A stretch of DNA of 64,000 bases from Paralithodes platypus (GCA_032716605.1 CM064512.1:31301827-31365826), one strand, 5' to 3'. Numbered from the stretch's first letter, positions 21,549-31,766 are shown. A program made the numbers and translations. Notes: a model not told the origin generated them from the letters alone.

Positions 21549-21887
21549 TGTTGTTGTTGTTGTTGTTCCCCAAGCTGCCTGGCCGAACAGCCCCAAGGCC
21601 CCGAGTAAGGCCAAGGCCATAAACGAGCGCCCCCACAGAACCCTCCCTGCCGACCACAATAAAGCCTGGGTGACCGAAGCCACTCCATGGCGGGGAGCTG
21701 AGAGGGTGCGTAAACGCCCGGGTAACCAAAGCCCCACCCAGGGCCCTGTGCCCGTCACCAATTATGAAGAGAAAGTTGAGGGGCAAAGGAATAATGTGAC
21801 GCTTTAGCTTCCAATCTTGGTAGATTGGGAGGTCAATCCACGGAAGAGACGCCGTCACTTGAAATCTAGAAAATATATAAGTAAAAG
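21549..21887 (-). mobile_element. S1 short retroposed element, 5'-truncated copy 2
   Basis: Reverse complement of 7330-7672 with an AAC tail (GTT units at 21547-21567 on plus). It is bounded by a 13-bp duplication GATTTAGGAATGT at 21536-21548 and 21888-21900. Its 5' end stops inside the element at the ATATTTTCTAGAT block, so about 75 bases of the start are missing. 5' truncation plus a target duplication implies LINE-type mobilisation. Confidence 0.85.
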
Positions 21888-21900
21888 GATTTAGGAATGT

Positions 21901-22830
21901 AAAATAATATGGTGTGACTACCGATATAATGTTTTAACAAGTGTTGTAATGCATTCAACACATTTGCTGCCCGCCTTCACCTCCCAGTCCACTGTATGCA
22001 CACACGATTGGAATTCCCAAAACGAACTAAGAATTTCCCTGCGTTATCGTATCATAAATACGATAGGCTATGACTCTTTTGTGATCCCGTATGTCTCTGT
22101 GACGTCACGGTCGCTCCTGCAGCACGACGTAGGACGAGTAGATCATATATTATAAGATTGTAAATAAGTTAAGTTATAAAAGGCCTAATATGCTATTAAG
22201 CAATATTGCCATGGTCTTATGTAGTATATATGAATTTATCGTATATTAATATAATTTATCGTATAGAGCAACCTAGATGCGGTACGATAATTTGGGCTCC
22301 TGGCGTTTGCCAAGGCAGCAAGGTGTGCCTTTGAGGAACACCAGAGCCTTCACGAACACCGACCAGCTAACATCTACTTTCCGCCCTCAGTTGATCGTGC
22401 TTTTGTCCCTCTAATCACAATACACTGACAGCAATACAAACAGCTACACCATCACGACGCTCTCATCGACGCCATGACTGACTAACAGATAAGCATAATA
22501 TTCATGTCCATTCCCATGTAATAATTTATTCTATCTTTCACTTGACTCGAGTCTCGGGACCGAAGTCTCGTTCCCCGTTGTCTGCCATATTGGGTAAAAC
22601 GTTTTCCCTTGCCTCATTGCCATGTGGAACTATTGGTAAGTTAATTCCTGGCTAATATTAACCCTTATAATCTTACCCTATATATAAATTTATTATGTGA
22701 GACCTTTGGATATAAATTAGCTTATTTCAGATTGAATTCAATTTAGATATGGAGTAGTTTTAATTTAGATTGATTTTATTTTATTCATTATAGCCTAGTA
22801 ATATTTAACTTCCATTAATAGTTTACCACA
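21901..22830 (+). mobile_element. probable 5' LTR region of BEL/Pao element (left edge not defined)
   Basis: The right edge is inferred from the PBS: the sequence before it ends TTTACCACA, giving the expected CA end at 22830. Upstream lie a TGACGTCA palindrome at 22100-22107 and AT-rich sequence. The left edge cannot be set because no 3' LTR is present for comparison. Confidence 0.45.
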
Positions 22831-22849
22831 TTGGTGCCCAGACCCGGGA
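22831..22849 (+). other. primer-binding site of BEL/Pao element
   Basis: TTGGTGCCCAGACCCGGGA lies directly after the CA at 22830. TGG complements the CCA end of a tRNA, and the spacing to the first ORF (31 bases) is normal for LTR retrotransposons. The primer tRNA was not identified. Confidence 0.65.
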
Positions 22850-22879
22850 ATTAGCTACCAGTAAGGGATTTTTTAGGCA

Positions 22880-23581
22880 ATGAGCAAGGGATTAGCCCAG
22901 GGATGCAGGAGCAAGGACCCCAGAGGGGTGGGGCTTGGTTATCTTCCTGTACCTCAGGCGCCGGTACCTCAGAGAATCACAATAATAGGGCATTCGTATG
23001 CCACTAGGCTAAGGGCAGCCGACAGTGGAGCTGAGTCGTATCGGGCGTCGGAGGGGGATAGGACATTCAAGCTGTCCTACTTCGGGGTACCTGGAGCCAC
23101 CGTTGACACCCTGAAAGCCTCCCCACAGTGGGGGCAGGTGGTCCGGTAAAGGCCACACATGATCTTTTTGTTCTTGGGCGGCAATGATATACGCCCCAAT
23201 ACCGTGCCCCGTGAGTTAGCTAACGCCATCAAAGAGGTGGCGCTGGATCTGGAGCGTGAGTCCGGGGGGAGCTGTAAGATTGTGGCAATAGAGAGCCGGA
23301 CTAGGGTCCGAGGTTTGTCAGCGGAGGAATATCACGCCATAAAGAACTCTGTTAACCGCGCCCTGAGGTGTCGGCTAATAGAAACGCGGCACCGCTTTGT
23401 GTCAATAACACTCAGTACCCGGGACCTCGACCAGGATGGCGTCCACCTCGATTTGGATACCAATCAAGTCCTGTATGACAAAATCATAGGGCTAACGAAG
23501 CGTTGGCTAGAGAGGGACGCCGGGGTGATATCGTTGTGCCAGCCTAAGTCCTGTATCCCACCCATCATCTTTTCCCAATAA
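22880..23581 (+). pseudogene. SGNH/GDSL-hydrolase-like ORF inside a BEL/Pao element
   Basis: One reading frame, broken by a single in-frame TAA at 23147-23149. Catalytic blocks of the SGNH fold appear in the right order: IIGHSYATRL with the nucleophile Ser (GHS in place of GDS, 22988-22996), a YFGVPGATVDTL stretch that could supply the oxyanion Gly, LFLGGNDI with the GxND block (23177-23188), and QDGVHL with the Asp-x-x-His pair (23435-23446). About 233 codons is a normal size for a single SGNH domain. Family members hydrolyse esters, and related domains are known in ORF1 of some CR1/L2 LINEs. Here the ORF starts 31 bases after the PBS and ends 210 bases before gag, in the same frame. I infer it is an accessory gene of this retroelement. 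Its substrate is unknown. Apart from the stop it looks complete. Confidence 0.78.
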
Positions 23582-23791
23582 TTTGTTTTTCCATTTCAGA
23601 CTTCCTCTGACATATGACCTGACCTAAAAAAAAATCTTGTTCAGTATGACCCTTTAGTAGGTATTGCTATTTTGTGTACTATTTTTTCTCCATAACATAG
23701 AAGTCCGCCGGTCGGCGTCTCTTAACTAGACTACTATTTTGCCATTGTTTTTGTAACATTTAGATACATAGCCTATAGGCTTACATGCAAA
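23582..23791 (+). other. spacer between SGNH ORF and gag
   Basis: Non-coding, 210 bases, AT-rich. It could hold a splice acceptor or internal start for gag. Nothing specific is recognised. Confidence 0.4.
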
Positions 23792-25657
23792 ATGAATAAA
23801 CAGGAAGAGACACCATCTAGTGGGGTGCTGATCAAGGCCCCTAAAAATCAAAGGGCGGGACTTCGGGGAGTATTAAATAGGCTAGTTGTGGACGTCAACA
23901 CTTTCATCACTACTGCTGACTTAGAGGAATTGGAAGCTAGCTTAGAAAACGTCCAGGCTACCCACGGTCGTATTATGGCTCTGAGTGAGGTGATTGTGGC
24001 AGGCATGACAGAGGAGGAAGAGATAGTTACAGAGTGTGATAATCGCACCCTCTATGATGAACCTGTCTTTAGAGCGAAGCACATATTACAGCGTGCTGTC
24101 GCAAGTAAGAAGGGAGGCGAGAATGAGGCCCATAGAAGGGCTGACCCAAAACACACTGTACACCACCCAAAGCTCAATCTCCCTACATTTGGGGGCAAAT
24201 TGACTAAGTGGTTAGCTTTTTGGGACGTATTTCGGTCTACAGTTCATGAATCCTCTTTGGATAATGTCCGCAAGTTTCACTATCTGAAGGGACAAATGGA
24301 GGGAGAGGCCTTACATTTGATTTAGGGATTTGCGGTAGTTGGTGATAGTTATCTTGGGGCAGTACAATTATTAAAGTCCACATACGGGGATCAAGAGCAG
24401 TTGAAGATGGCCCATGTCGTTGCCTTGTTAAAGCTCGCAGAACCACAGTATAAGGTTGAGCAGTTAGCAAATTTTAGGGCAAATATGGAGTGCCATACTC
24501 GATCGCTAGACACCCTAGGGCTCACCACACAGGAAATGATCGTCATTATCTTACGTCAGAAGCTTCCTATGGCAATACTTGACAAGGTTAGATCGTTTGA
24601 TCTGGGGGAGTTCAAAACTCAGTTCAGTAAAGAAATCAATAATCTACAGTTGAACAAAGGGAGAATGTATGTGTCGGGAGGGAGTGAGAATGTGGAGAAG
24701 AGGGGAACAGTAAGCATGACAGCGGGGACTGAAGAAAAGAAAGAGGGGACGTATAAGAAACCTGCTCCGATTCTATGTAAGCTATGTAACAACAAACATA
24801 AATGGAGTTTCTGTGTAAAGTACCCAACAAATGAAACAAAACTAGTACAGGCGAAAAGATTGAAGGTATGTGTAGGTTGTCTAAGTAAGGAACATGGTAA
24901 GCAGGGACAATGTACTGCTACATACTTAAGGCCCTGTCGCCACTGCAAAGGACATCACTTTGATAAGTTGTGTCCTACAGCAGATAAAGTCAAAGACGTC
25001 AAAACAGAGGGTACTACAACTGTGACACTAGGTAGCACGCAAGACACCACTATATTGCCCACAATACAGATTCCCATGGAAGGAAATGATAGTAACAAAG
25101 TTTGTCGGGTACTTCTAGATCAAGGGTCTCAACGTTCCTTTATAAAGAGGTCCATCTTAGTGGGACTGAAGCACCGAATCGTAGGGGCTGAGACTCTTCG
25201 ATTACAGGGCTTCACAGGGGTTACTGATAAACAAGACTACGAGATAGCAGAGATTTCATATTTCTACCGTAAAAACCGGTACTTTATGACTTGTATCGTA
25301 GTAGACACCCTACCAGAATATGTATCTGTAGGAGTGAAGAAGGTGGAACACGCATTACGTAGCAAAGGGGTTAACTTGTCAGATCCCATGGGAAGTCAGA
25401 GTGAGGTGCATGTTCTACTTGGCGTGGATCATTATTATGAAGTAGTATACCCTGGATTTAAAAAGATGTGTGGTGTAATGTTAATCCCCACTAAATTTGG
25501 ATATTGCATGAGCGGAAAGGTGCATACTACACAGTCAAAGGTCCTGGTCGACACGGTCTCGATATATAGAGTCAATGTAACCGCGGCAGAGGAGTTGGGA
25601 AGGGAGGATTCCCAACCTAGTGACCCTAAGATGGCTGCCGAGTTCGACCTGGAATGA
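23792..25657 (+). pseudogene. BEL/Pao gag and protease region
   Basis: Same frame throughout, with an in-frame TAG at 24323-24325 and a TGA at 25655-25657. An LPTFGGKLTKWLAFWDVF stretch (about 24180-24233) and HYLKGQMEGEA match the gag domain typical of BEL/Pao elements. Cys/His knuckles follow: CKLCNNKHKWSFC, CVGCLSKEHGKQGQC and CRHCKGHHFDKLC (about 24775-24976). The protease active site reads LLDQGSQRSFI (Asp codon 25118-25120), so the usual D-S/T-G triad is D-Q-G here. Gag would form particles and the protease would process the polyprotein. Two stops make this copy non-functional unless suppressed. Confidence 0.88.
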
Positions 25658-26779
25658 CTGTGGAGATTGGATCACATAGGCATTAATCCTATGGAGACTG
25701 ATTATGACTCGGAAGTTGCGCTAAAAAGGTTTGACGAGCCTGTGAGCTACTGTGCCTCAGACAAGCAATATAAAGTTAGTTTACCCTGGAAGAACAGTGA
25801 GATAAGCCTGCCTACCAACTATGGTTTGGCATTAGGTTGCTTGCGCGCATTGCAGCGGAAATTGTCTAACGAACCGAGCACGCGCCAGGCGTATGATGAT
25901 GTATTTCGGAGTTATGAAGATAGGGGCTTTATTGAGTCGATGTCAAGGAACCGATTAAGAAGGGTAGGGTTCACTATCTGGCCCATCATGGGGTACGAAA
26001 AGACAGCGTCACCACACCAATACGGGTGGTGTATGACTGCTCTGCCCATCAAGGTCAACAACCCAGTCTAAATGACTGCCTGTTGACAGGTCCGTCCATG
26101 GTGTCGGACCTGTCCCAACATCTATTGCGGTTTAGGCTGGGGAAGTACGCCTATACCAGTGACATCGAGAAAGCATTCTTGATGGTCAAGCTAAAGGAGG
26201 AAGATAGAGAAAGCATTCTTGATGGTCAAGCTAAAGGAGGAAGATAGAGATGTTACCCGCTTTCTTTGGTTCAGCGACATTAGCGACTCTGAAAGTCCGG
26301 TCATAATATACCGTTTTCGGGTTGTACTCTTTGGGGCCACGTGTTCACAGTTTTTGTTACATGCCACAATAAAAAAACATCTAGCTGATACTCATGAGGA
26401 CACAAGTAAACTATCTCGCGGATTATATATAGACAATTTGCAGGGTTCTAGCGATAGTCAGGATGATTTGTTATATACATACTGGCAAGCACGCAGATTG
26501 TTTGCGGATGCAAATTTATTTCTCCGCGAGTGGGTTACTAATAGTGAAGATTTTCAGAGTTTGATACAGGTGGACGGTACGGCATCTCTTAACCAGGAAA
26601 AGTCAAGAAATTTGGGGATGATCTGGCAACCTAAACATGACATACTAACTTTTCAAACAAGGTCTTTTGCTCAGCAGACAGGAGCGCACACAAAAAGAAG
26701 TCTGTTGAGCAAAATTGCGCATTTGTTTTATCCTTTGGGTCTAGCATTACCCGTTACCAGTGTGTTCATATTAGTTTAA
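25658..26779 (+). pseudogene. BEL/Pao reverse transcriptase, frameshifted and 3'-truncated
   Basis: Continues the gag-pol frame after the TGA (LDHIGI..., FDEPVSYCASDKQYKVSLPW), then shifts by one frame near 26030 (VYDCSAHQGQQPSLNDCLL) and again at the 40-bp duplication. RT motifs: SDIEKAFLMVKL with the first catalytic Asp, FRVVLFGATCSQFLLHAT, and LYIDNLQG near 26425-26440, where the second Asp of the usual YxDD is Asn. It ends at 26779 soon after the connection domain. RNase H, integrase and the 3' LTR are missing from the window, so the element lost its 3' half. Confidence 0.88.
26167..26250 (+). repeat. 40-bp tandem duplication within BEL/Pao RT
   Basis: Two identical 40-bp units (26167-26206 and 26207-26246) plus GAGA. 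40 is not a multiple of 3, so the duplication alone shifts the RT frame right after the first catalytic Asp motif. Perfect identity means it is recent. Confidence 0.95.
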
Positions 26780-27140
26780 AATGTTAAATTCATCTCATAT
26801 TGGCCAGAGTTATCGACAAACTAAATTGGGTCTAAAAGTCGAATTAGGGTAAGTTGTCAAACAGACTAGGCTAAATGGTAATTTTGGGTGAAGTGGTTGA
26901 ACCAGGGCAATTGAGTTCAGTAATCAATTTGGGCCGAAGTGGGTGGATTATCAACTTGGGCTAATCAGTTGAATGGAGCTGAGCGATCTCATGACTAAAT
27001 GGACGAATTAAACCGAGCAGTTGAATTTAGTTAAGTGGTCGAATTAGGCAAATTGAGCTAAGCATTTTAGTTCGACTGAATATGACCAACAAGTCAATTT
27101 AAGGGACCAGTGGTTAAATTGTACCAAACGAATAGGACCT
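26780..27140 (+). repeat. degenerate short-period tandem repeat
   Basis: Loosely repeated phrase of the type AAGTGGTTGAATTNGGGC, roughly 18-20 bases, recurring many times (for example AAGTGGTTGAACCAGGGC, TAAGTGGTCGAATTAGG, CAGTTGAATTTAG). No two units are identical. It begins exactly where the BEL/Pao similarity ends. Confidence 0.55.
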
Positions 27141-27159
27141 ATTTATTTGTATTTGTTTT

Positions 27160-27410
27160 TTCTATGTAAGTGAGGGAGGCAAAAGGCAGAACTGCCTGTA
27201 GCGAGTGCCTCCCCCAGAGTTGAAAGAGTGACAGGGCCAAAATCAAGGGACATTCGAGCCAAAATGCCCGGACACACGGAGATTGAAGCAATTTAAGTCA
27301 TAGGAAGAGGGAAAGACTAATTCTGGGAGAGAGTTCCATAGCTCAGCTGTTGAATATAAGAAAGTCAGAGAGTAACGTTTCACTTTTGGGTTAGAGTGTT
27401 GCCCACGTAC
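27160..27410 (-). repeat. J1 LINE 3' end (minus strand)
   Basis: Reverse complement of the 38240-38500 type tail, including GGGGGAGGCACTCG, AGGCAGTTCTGCCTTTTGCC and TCAACAGCTGAGCTATGGAA. Only the very end of the coding region remains. Confidence 0.75.
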
Positions 27411-27900
27411 AATGTCGCTCTAAAGTTATATTGCTAATTGGTATATCAGTTATGAATTTTATGGAAAGGGATAGAGAAATGTACACAAGCTTAAATGGGT
27501 TTAACTTGAATAATACTGAATATGGCCACATTTGTGAACAAATCAACGTATGTAACATTAACACACAAGTTTAGTTAGTAAACAATGCCTAAGTCGTGTA
27601 AACTATGTAAAATGCAAGTTGTGTTGCAATACTTTTAATCCTAAACTTTCCAATGTTCAGTCAGAGTTTCAAGGAACTTGAAACTTATTTATACATTGTA
27701 TTATTTAAATAGGACTTTATAGGCTACCAACCCATCAGGACAAATAAATACAATTGAGGTTATGGTTACGATGCAAGTTAATTATAAATTATTTCAATAA
27801 TTTGTGTATTTCTAATCATATCTGAATACATTCCAAACTAAAGGACGTATGTCAAATTATGTTTTCAATTTAAATTATATATATGGTACATATCTGAACA
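27411..27900. other. no gene recognised
   Basis: AT-rich, no ORF of interest. Confidence 0.45.
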
Positions 27901-28110
27901 TAAACTAAAGTAGATCTGGACTGGACACGAAAATGGAACTTTGCAGTAAGGGACCCAAAATCGGAGAACGAACCCCAAAGTTCGAACCTCGAAAATGTAA
28001 CATTTTCGAGGTTTCGAGGTTCGAACTTGGGTGTTTGTTCTCCGATTTTGGGTCCCTTACTGCAAAGTTCCATTTTCGTATCCAGTCCAGATCTACTGTA
28101 GTCTATTATC
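27901..28110. repeat. long near-perfect hairpin (~95-bp arms)
   Basis: The left arm 27901-27997 is reverse-complemented by 28001-28106 with a 3-base loop (TAA). The right arm has an extra GAGGTTTC and a few mismatches. Matching landmarks are AGATCTGGACTGGA / TCCAGTCCAGATCT and TTGCAGTAAGGGACCCAAAA / TTTTGGGTCCCTTACTGCAA. Probably a fold-back MITE. It would fold into a long dsRNA if transcribed. Confidence 0.9.
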
Positions 28111-28254
28111 TGAAGTATTGGATGCAAATATAACACTTTAATTAACACATTAAGATAATCATTATATATAAAATAACCCTTAGTTTACAGCTTAGACGTT
28201 ATAGCTGTAAATATAACTTGAGTATGAAAACCAATTTTCACTTCGGTATTTGTG

Positions 28255-28330
28255 TTATGTGAATGAAAGAGACAAAAGACAATGCTGCCTGCAACAAGTG
28301 TCCCCCAAGGTTGAACGAGTGATAGATAAT
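28255..28330 (-). repeat. J1 LINE 3' tail fragment (minus strand)
   Basis: Reverse complement contains CTATCACTCGTTCAACCTTG, GGGGGACACTTGTT and GCAGGCAGCATTGTCTTTTG, a diverged family tail. Confidence 0.5.
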
Positions 28331-29055
28331 CAATATCAATGTACGTTATAGGTAATTTAGGTGTGCTGGATCTAAATTTGGTGAGCTTGTTGTATGGAGT
28401 GAAATTAATAAGAAGAGGAGGTGTTTGGAAGAGTTAGCTGGATTAATATCCGTGTAAGTGAGGCAGAAATATAAACAGTGGAGGAAGCTAGACAAATGAA
28501 ACAGGAGTTCCAGCAACTGTTTATCATATGCCTATGTGGCCTCCCCTGGATACTGCCTCTCTCTATTGGTACCTACAATATCCCCATGTATATCAACACA
28601 TACAGCAAATTGTTTAATACATAGCATAGCCTTCACTCAAACATATATTAGCAAAACGTGAATGGAAAGCTTTCATGTGTATATGATTGCCAAAGTTCAG
28701 CATAGTTCGGTATGTTTAGAAAGAGTTGACAAACACATATACTGTAGTCTCCCCACTTTTGCAAAATTAGAAATATAGTGTTCCCATCCAGTGATATATA
28801 GATGTAGAGCTCTCTATAGGTGGTAATTATTTGGCTTACTAACGTCTGTTCTATATGTGAATCAGGGTAGCAACATTTGAAAATAGCGCCATCCTTCAAT
28901 ATGTAGGGTACGCAATGCTGCCGTTAAATTGTCTTATGATTTTATATGTCATATCATATGACATATGACTCATATGTGTTCTGCATGCCAGAATACAGGT
29001 GATTAGGTAAAACAAAACAAAAAAAACAAACGGACACACATTAATTGTTTTACAC
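28331..29055. other. no gene recognised; small palindrome at 28949-28971
   Basis: ATATGTCATAT and ATATGACATAT with a one-base spacer form a perfect 23-base palindrome. The rest is unassigned. Confidence 0.5.
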
Positions 29056-29059
29056 TTAA

Positions 29060-29477
29060 TCCTTTTGTCGGGGCCCGACTTAAGACCGTATCGAAAAAAT
29101 TGGACTATGTGGTGGGGCCCGACTTAAGTCTGAGTGCAATTTTGGCGCAATATTGGCTCTGAGAGAGAGACGAGTGACAGGAGGAGCATGGGTTACCTCA
29201 TGACCGCTCGCCACGGCCGCCGTGGACCAACTGAGATGTACTCCACTTACATCCACCCTCACTCCCTCGCTATATACGTAATTATATAAAGAAATTACCG
29301 TATTTTAGCGATCTTGCCCTTCGGTTGCACGATCGTTGCAAGACAACCAGTGATCGTAGAGTACTTGTATTACTCTCTGGGTCTTGTTTATGCATGAAAA
29401 AGAGCACGGAAACAACCCTATTTATGGTAAAAAAAAAAAGCTGAGCGGCACAGTGAAATATACCCGCTCTTTGAGCG
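29060..29477 (+). mobile_element. P-family MITE copy E (418 bp), TTAA-flanked
   Basis: TTAA at 29056-29059 and 29478-29481. It starts TCCTTTTGTCGGGGC. It shares CTGAGAGAGAGACGAGTG, the GTCCACGGC-type block, AAATTACCGTATTTTAG, CACGATCGTTGCAAG and CTTGTTTATGCATGAAAAAG with copy F at 50509. It is about 60 bases shorter than the others owing to an internal deletion before the CTTGTATTACTCTCTGG block. Confidence 0.78.
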
Positions 29478-29481
29478 TTAA

Positions 29482-29839
29482 ACAACATCTGATCCCTGAT
29501 ATCAATTACAGAAAAGCAACATAGTCTATCATTTAGAAACGTCCATCGTCGATGCCGGAAAATATGAAATATCTTTCAGAGCAGGGTCGACAAATCCCCC
29601 ACGCCGTGTTTCCTTCTAACCCCTGCAACCTCCGTCCCTCAAAACCACGCCTTTCAGTAACATAATTGTTCACACCCAACTATTCCACCCAGAAACCTAT
29701 CATACCCATCCTTCCCAATCACATCTAAACTAACCAAACTCACCTTCCCCCAAAAAATGTCTGGCTCAAGAAAATTGCAATTTAAATGGCTCTGAAAAAA
29801 TGAATTCAAGTGATTGATGATACTTGCGGTGCAGAGAAA
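29482..29839. other. no gene recognised
   Basis: A C-rich stretch at 29590-29760 with no ORF of interest. Confidence 0.4.
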
Positions 29840-30330
29840 GAAGGAGGTTATTTGTTTATACTCTCACCAGATGGTGATGAAGATGGTCATACCAGTTGGC
29901 AAGTTAGATCAGTGCTACTTCCAAAGATGAACGAGTGATAGGGAGTCATATTTATGGTATGTGAAAGTCAAAATTTCTAGACACAGAGCTTGAAGCAGTT
30001 TAAGTCATAGGATGAGGGATATATAGAGTGAGGGAGGGAGTTCTAGAGTTATATTCCTGAGTAGAAGAAAGACTGGGAAAATCAATTCACTCTAGGGTTA
30101 GAGCGTTAGACAAAATAGGGGTGGGAACGTGTTGAAAGGTGGGTGCCATCCACTATCCGTAAGGGTGTAGATAAACACTGAGAGAGATCTGAAGAACATT
30201 GAGCATTCTAACAACGATAGAAGAGTGAGAATATGCAATATTGCGGCGAGTAATGAGATATTGCATGCCATTAGTAAGAGGGTGTGAGTTGATGGATAGG
30301 GTTGTTGATCATAACAATATATATAATATA
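29840..30330 (-). pseudogene. J1 LINE C-terminal remnant (minus strand)
   Basis: The minus-strand translation keeps an LTNGMQYL...RRNIA pattern corresponding to LTNSLQYLSLRRNVA in the copy at 37.9 kb, then with frame changes the LSVYLHPYG, PTPILSNALTLE and SLSSTQE blocks, and the tail GACTTAAACTGCTTCAAGCT. Multiple stops. A 5'-truncated dead copy. Confidence 0.6.
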
Positions 30331-30657
30331 ATATGGTATTAATATTGTCTGCCTATTGGTATTTTGTTTTAAATTAAAGTCAACTCTTATAGCATGTATT
30401 CTACACAATTGTTATATAGTCTGGACATAGCTGGGGTAATTAAATAAATTACGTTTTGAAATAGTTGCCCAACTAATTTGGAATTTAAAGACAATTAATA
30501 TTATCACTATGAGCGCACTGCAAACCATAACACACATCTTAGACTTATCAGTTTAGAAGGAATAATATTTAAGTCATAACGTTTAATATCCGATGGAAGC
30601 TTAATTGCTAAACCTGATATACATGAAAGGGTAAACTAATGACACACATCATAAGTG
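30331..30657. other. no gene recognised
   Basis: AT-rich, unassigned. Confidence 0.45.
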
Positions 30658-30661
30658 TTAA

Positions 30662-30868
30662 CCCTTTCAGTACTGGTGCCGTCTTCTTCTTTTGCCGCTG
30701 GCTACTATTAGACGAATATATTCAGTTTACAAAGGGCTTCCACGAAATACTAGGCTTCGTACTGTCATATTCATCACTTTTTGTTACTATACATACTTCG
30801 TAAGCTGCACAGAATCGTGTATATATGGCTAGAATAAGACATAAAAGACGTCGACGGTACTGAAGGGG
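30662..30868 (+). mobile_element. T-family MITE, 207 bp, TTAA-flanked
   Basis: TTAA at 30658-30661 and 30869-30872. Ends CCCTTTCAGTACTGGTGCCG and CGTCGACGGTACTGAAGGGG are inverted repeats with two mismatches. Exactly the same length as 36313-36519, 52901-53107 and 58271-58477. The internal TTACAAAGGGCTTCCACGAA block is shared with 58271. Confidence 0.85.
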
Positions 30869-30872
30869 TTAA

Positions 30873-31340
30873 CATGCGATTAACACAGAAACGGCAATAA
30901 TACCCAGTAATAGTCGTCGGGCATGGGTTGCCATCAATACCTATTAATACGTTACTCTCGGGCTTGAAAAAAACGGCAGGGGGACATTTGCAGATAAAGC
31001 ATCCTAAATTACTTAAGTTATTCTCCTATCCTAACTCCCTGCGTCTATCTGCATGATGATCATGTTCTACGACACATATATTAGCGAAGATCCTGGAGAT
31101 CAGGTTATCTGGGGGCCTGGTTCAATTTTACAGTAGCCTTTAGCTTCCACGAAACAAAGCCTCTGTATTGTTCAGCTGATACTCGAACTTCAAATATAAA
31201 GTTGTCTTACACAAAATATTCCATAATATTAAGTGACCTCCGCAAATCGGTTGGATGACATTGCATACTTCAATGGCTAGAAAAATATATATATAATAAT
31301 ATTCATTGCTGAACAAATACCATGACCTCACAAAGCTATC
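30873..31340. other. no gene recognised
   Basis: Unassigned. Confidence 0.4.
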
Positions 31341-31384
31341 TACCTAAAGCGTGGAGTCCTGTTACCTAAAGCGTGGAGTCCTGT
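31341..31384 (+). repeat. 22-bp tandem duplication
   Basis: TACCTAAAGCGTGGAGTCCT plus GT occurs twice in tandem (31341 and 31363). Confidence 0.9.
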
Positions 31385-31492
31385 TTACCTGCGCATGCAA
31401 AAATTCCCGAATGTTTGCATTAACAAGATTAACTAGAGCCCATAGTTAGTGTAAAATGTTCGTAAACGGGGCTTAAGATATAAATATGAATA

Positions 31493-31494
<2 letters not shown>

Positions 31495-31526
<32 letters not shown>
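31495..31526. repeat. (AT)n microsatellite
   Basis: About 15 uninterrupted AT units. Confidence 0.9.
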
Positions 31527-31528
<2 letters not shown>

Positions 31529-31719
31529 AGTCAAGCCAGGTAATACATTTTCTTTAATACATACGAGGTTGAAAGAAATGGCAATTTCTGCGTTGGATTT
31601 TTTTTTATTCAAAGTTTCCAGGTCTCTGATGAGTTTTCGCTGGGTGGCAGGAAGTAGATGAATGAGATGAGCAAAATTCATGGTGGTACAGGGTTACATA
31701 AATGTACATGATGATACAG

Positions 31720-31766
31720 GATATACGACGCATTTCACTGGACAACCAGCATTATCAAGTAAGGGT
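31720..31766 (-). ncRNA. hammerhead-ribozyme-like sequence of the Penelope-like element
   Basis: On the minus strand: a TTGATAA core, then a stem II hairpin CTGG-TTGT-CCAG, then GAAATGCGTC, which reads as the GAAA core, a minimal stem III and the GTC cleavage triplet. TAC/GTA flanks give a short stem I. Penelope-like elements are known to carry minimal type I hammerheads in their terminal repeats. The usual CUGAUGA box is changed at two positions, C3 to U and G8 to A, which would swap the C3-G8 pair for U-A. There is also an unpaired stretch between the core and stem II. Activity is doubtful. Confidence 0.5.

Noticed and set aside
22100..22107. TGACGTCA as a functional CRE promoter site
   Set aside because: A perfect match to an 8-base motif occurs by chance often enough, and the LTR's transcription start is unknown.
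27933..28148. Overlapping ORFs on both strands with similar peptides
   Set aside because: Consequence of the palindrome, which gives mirrored translations.
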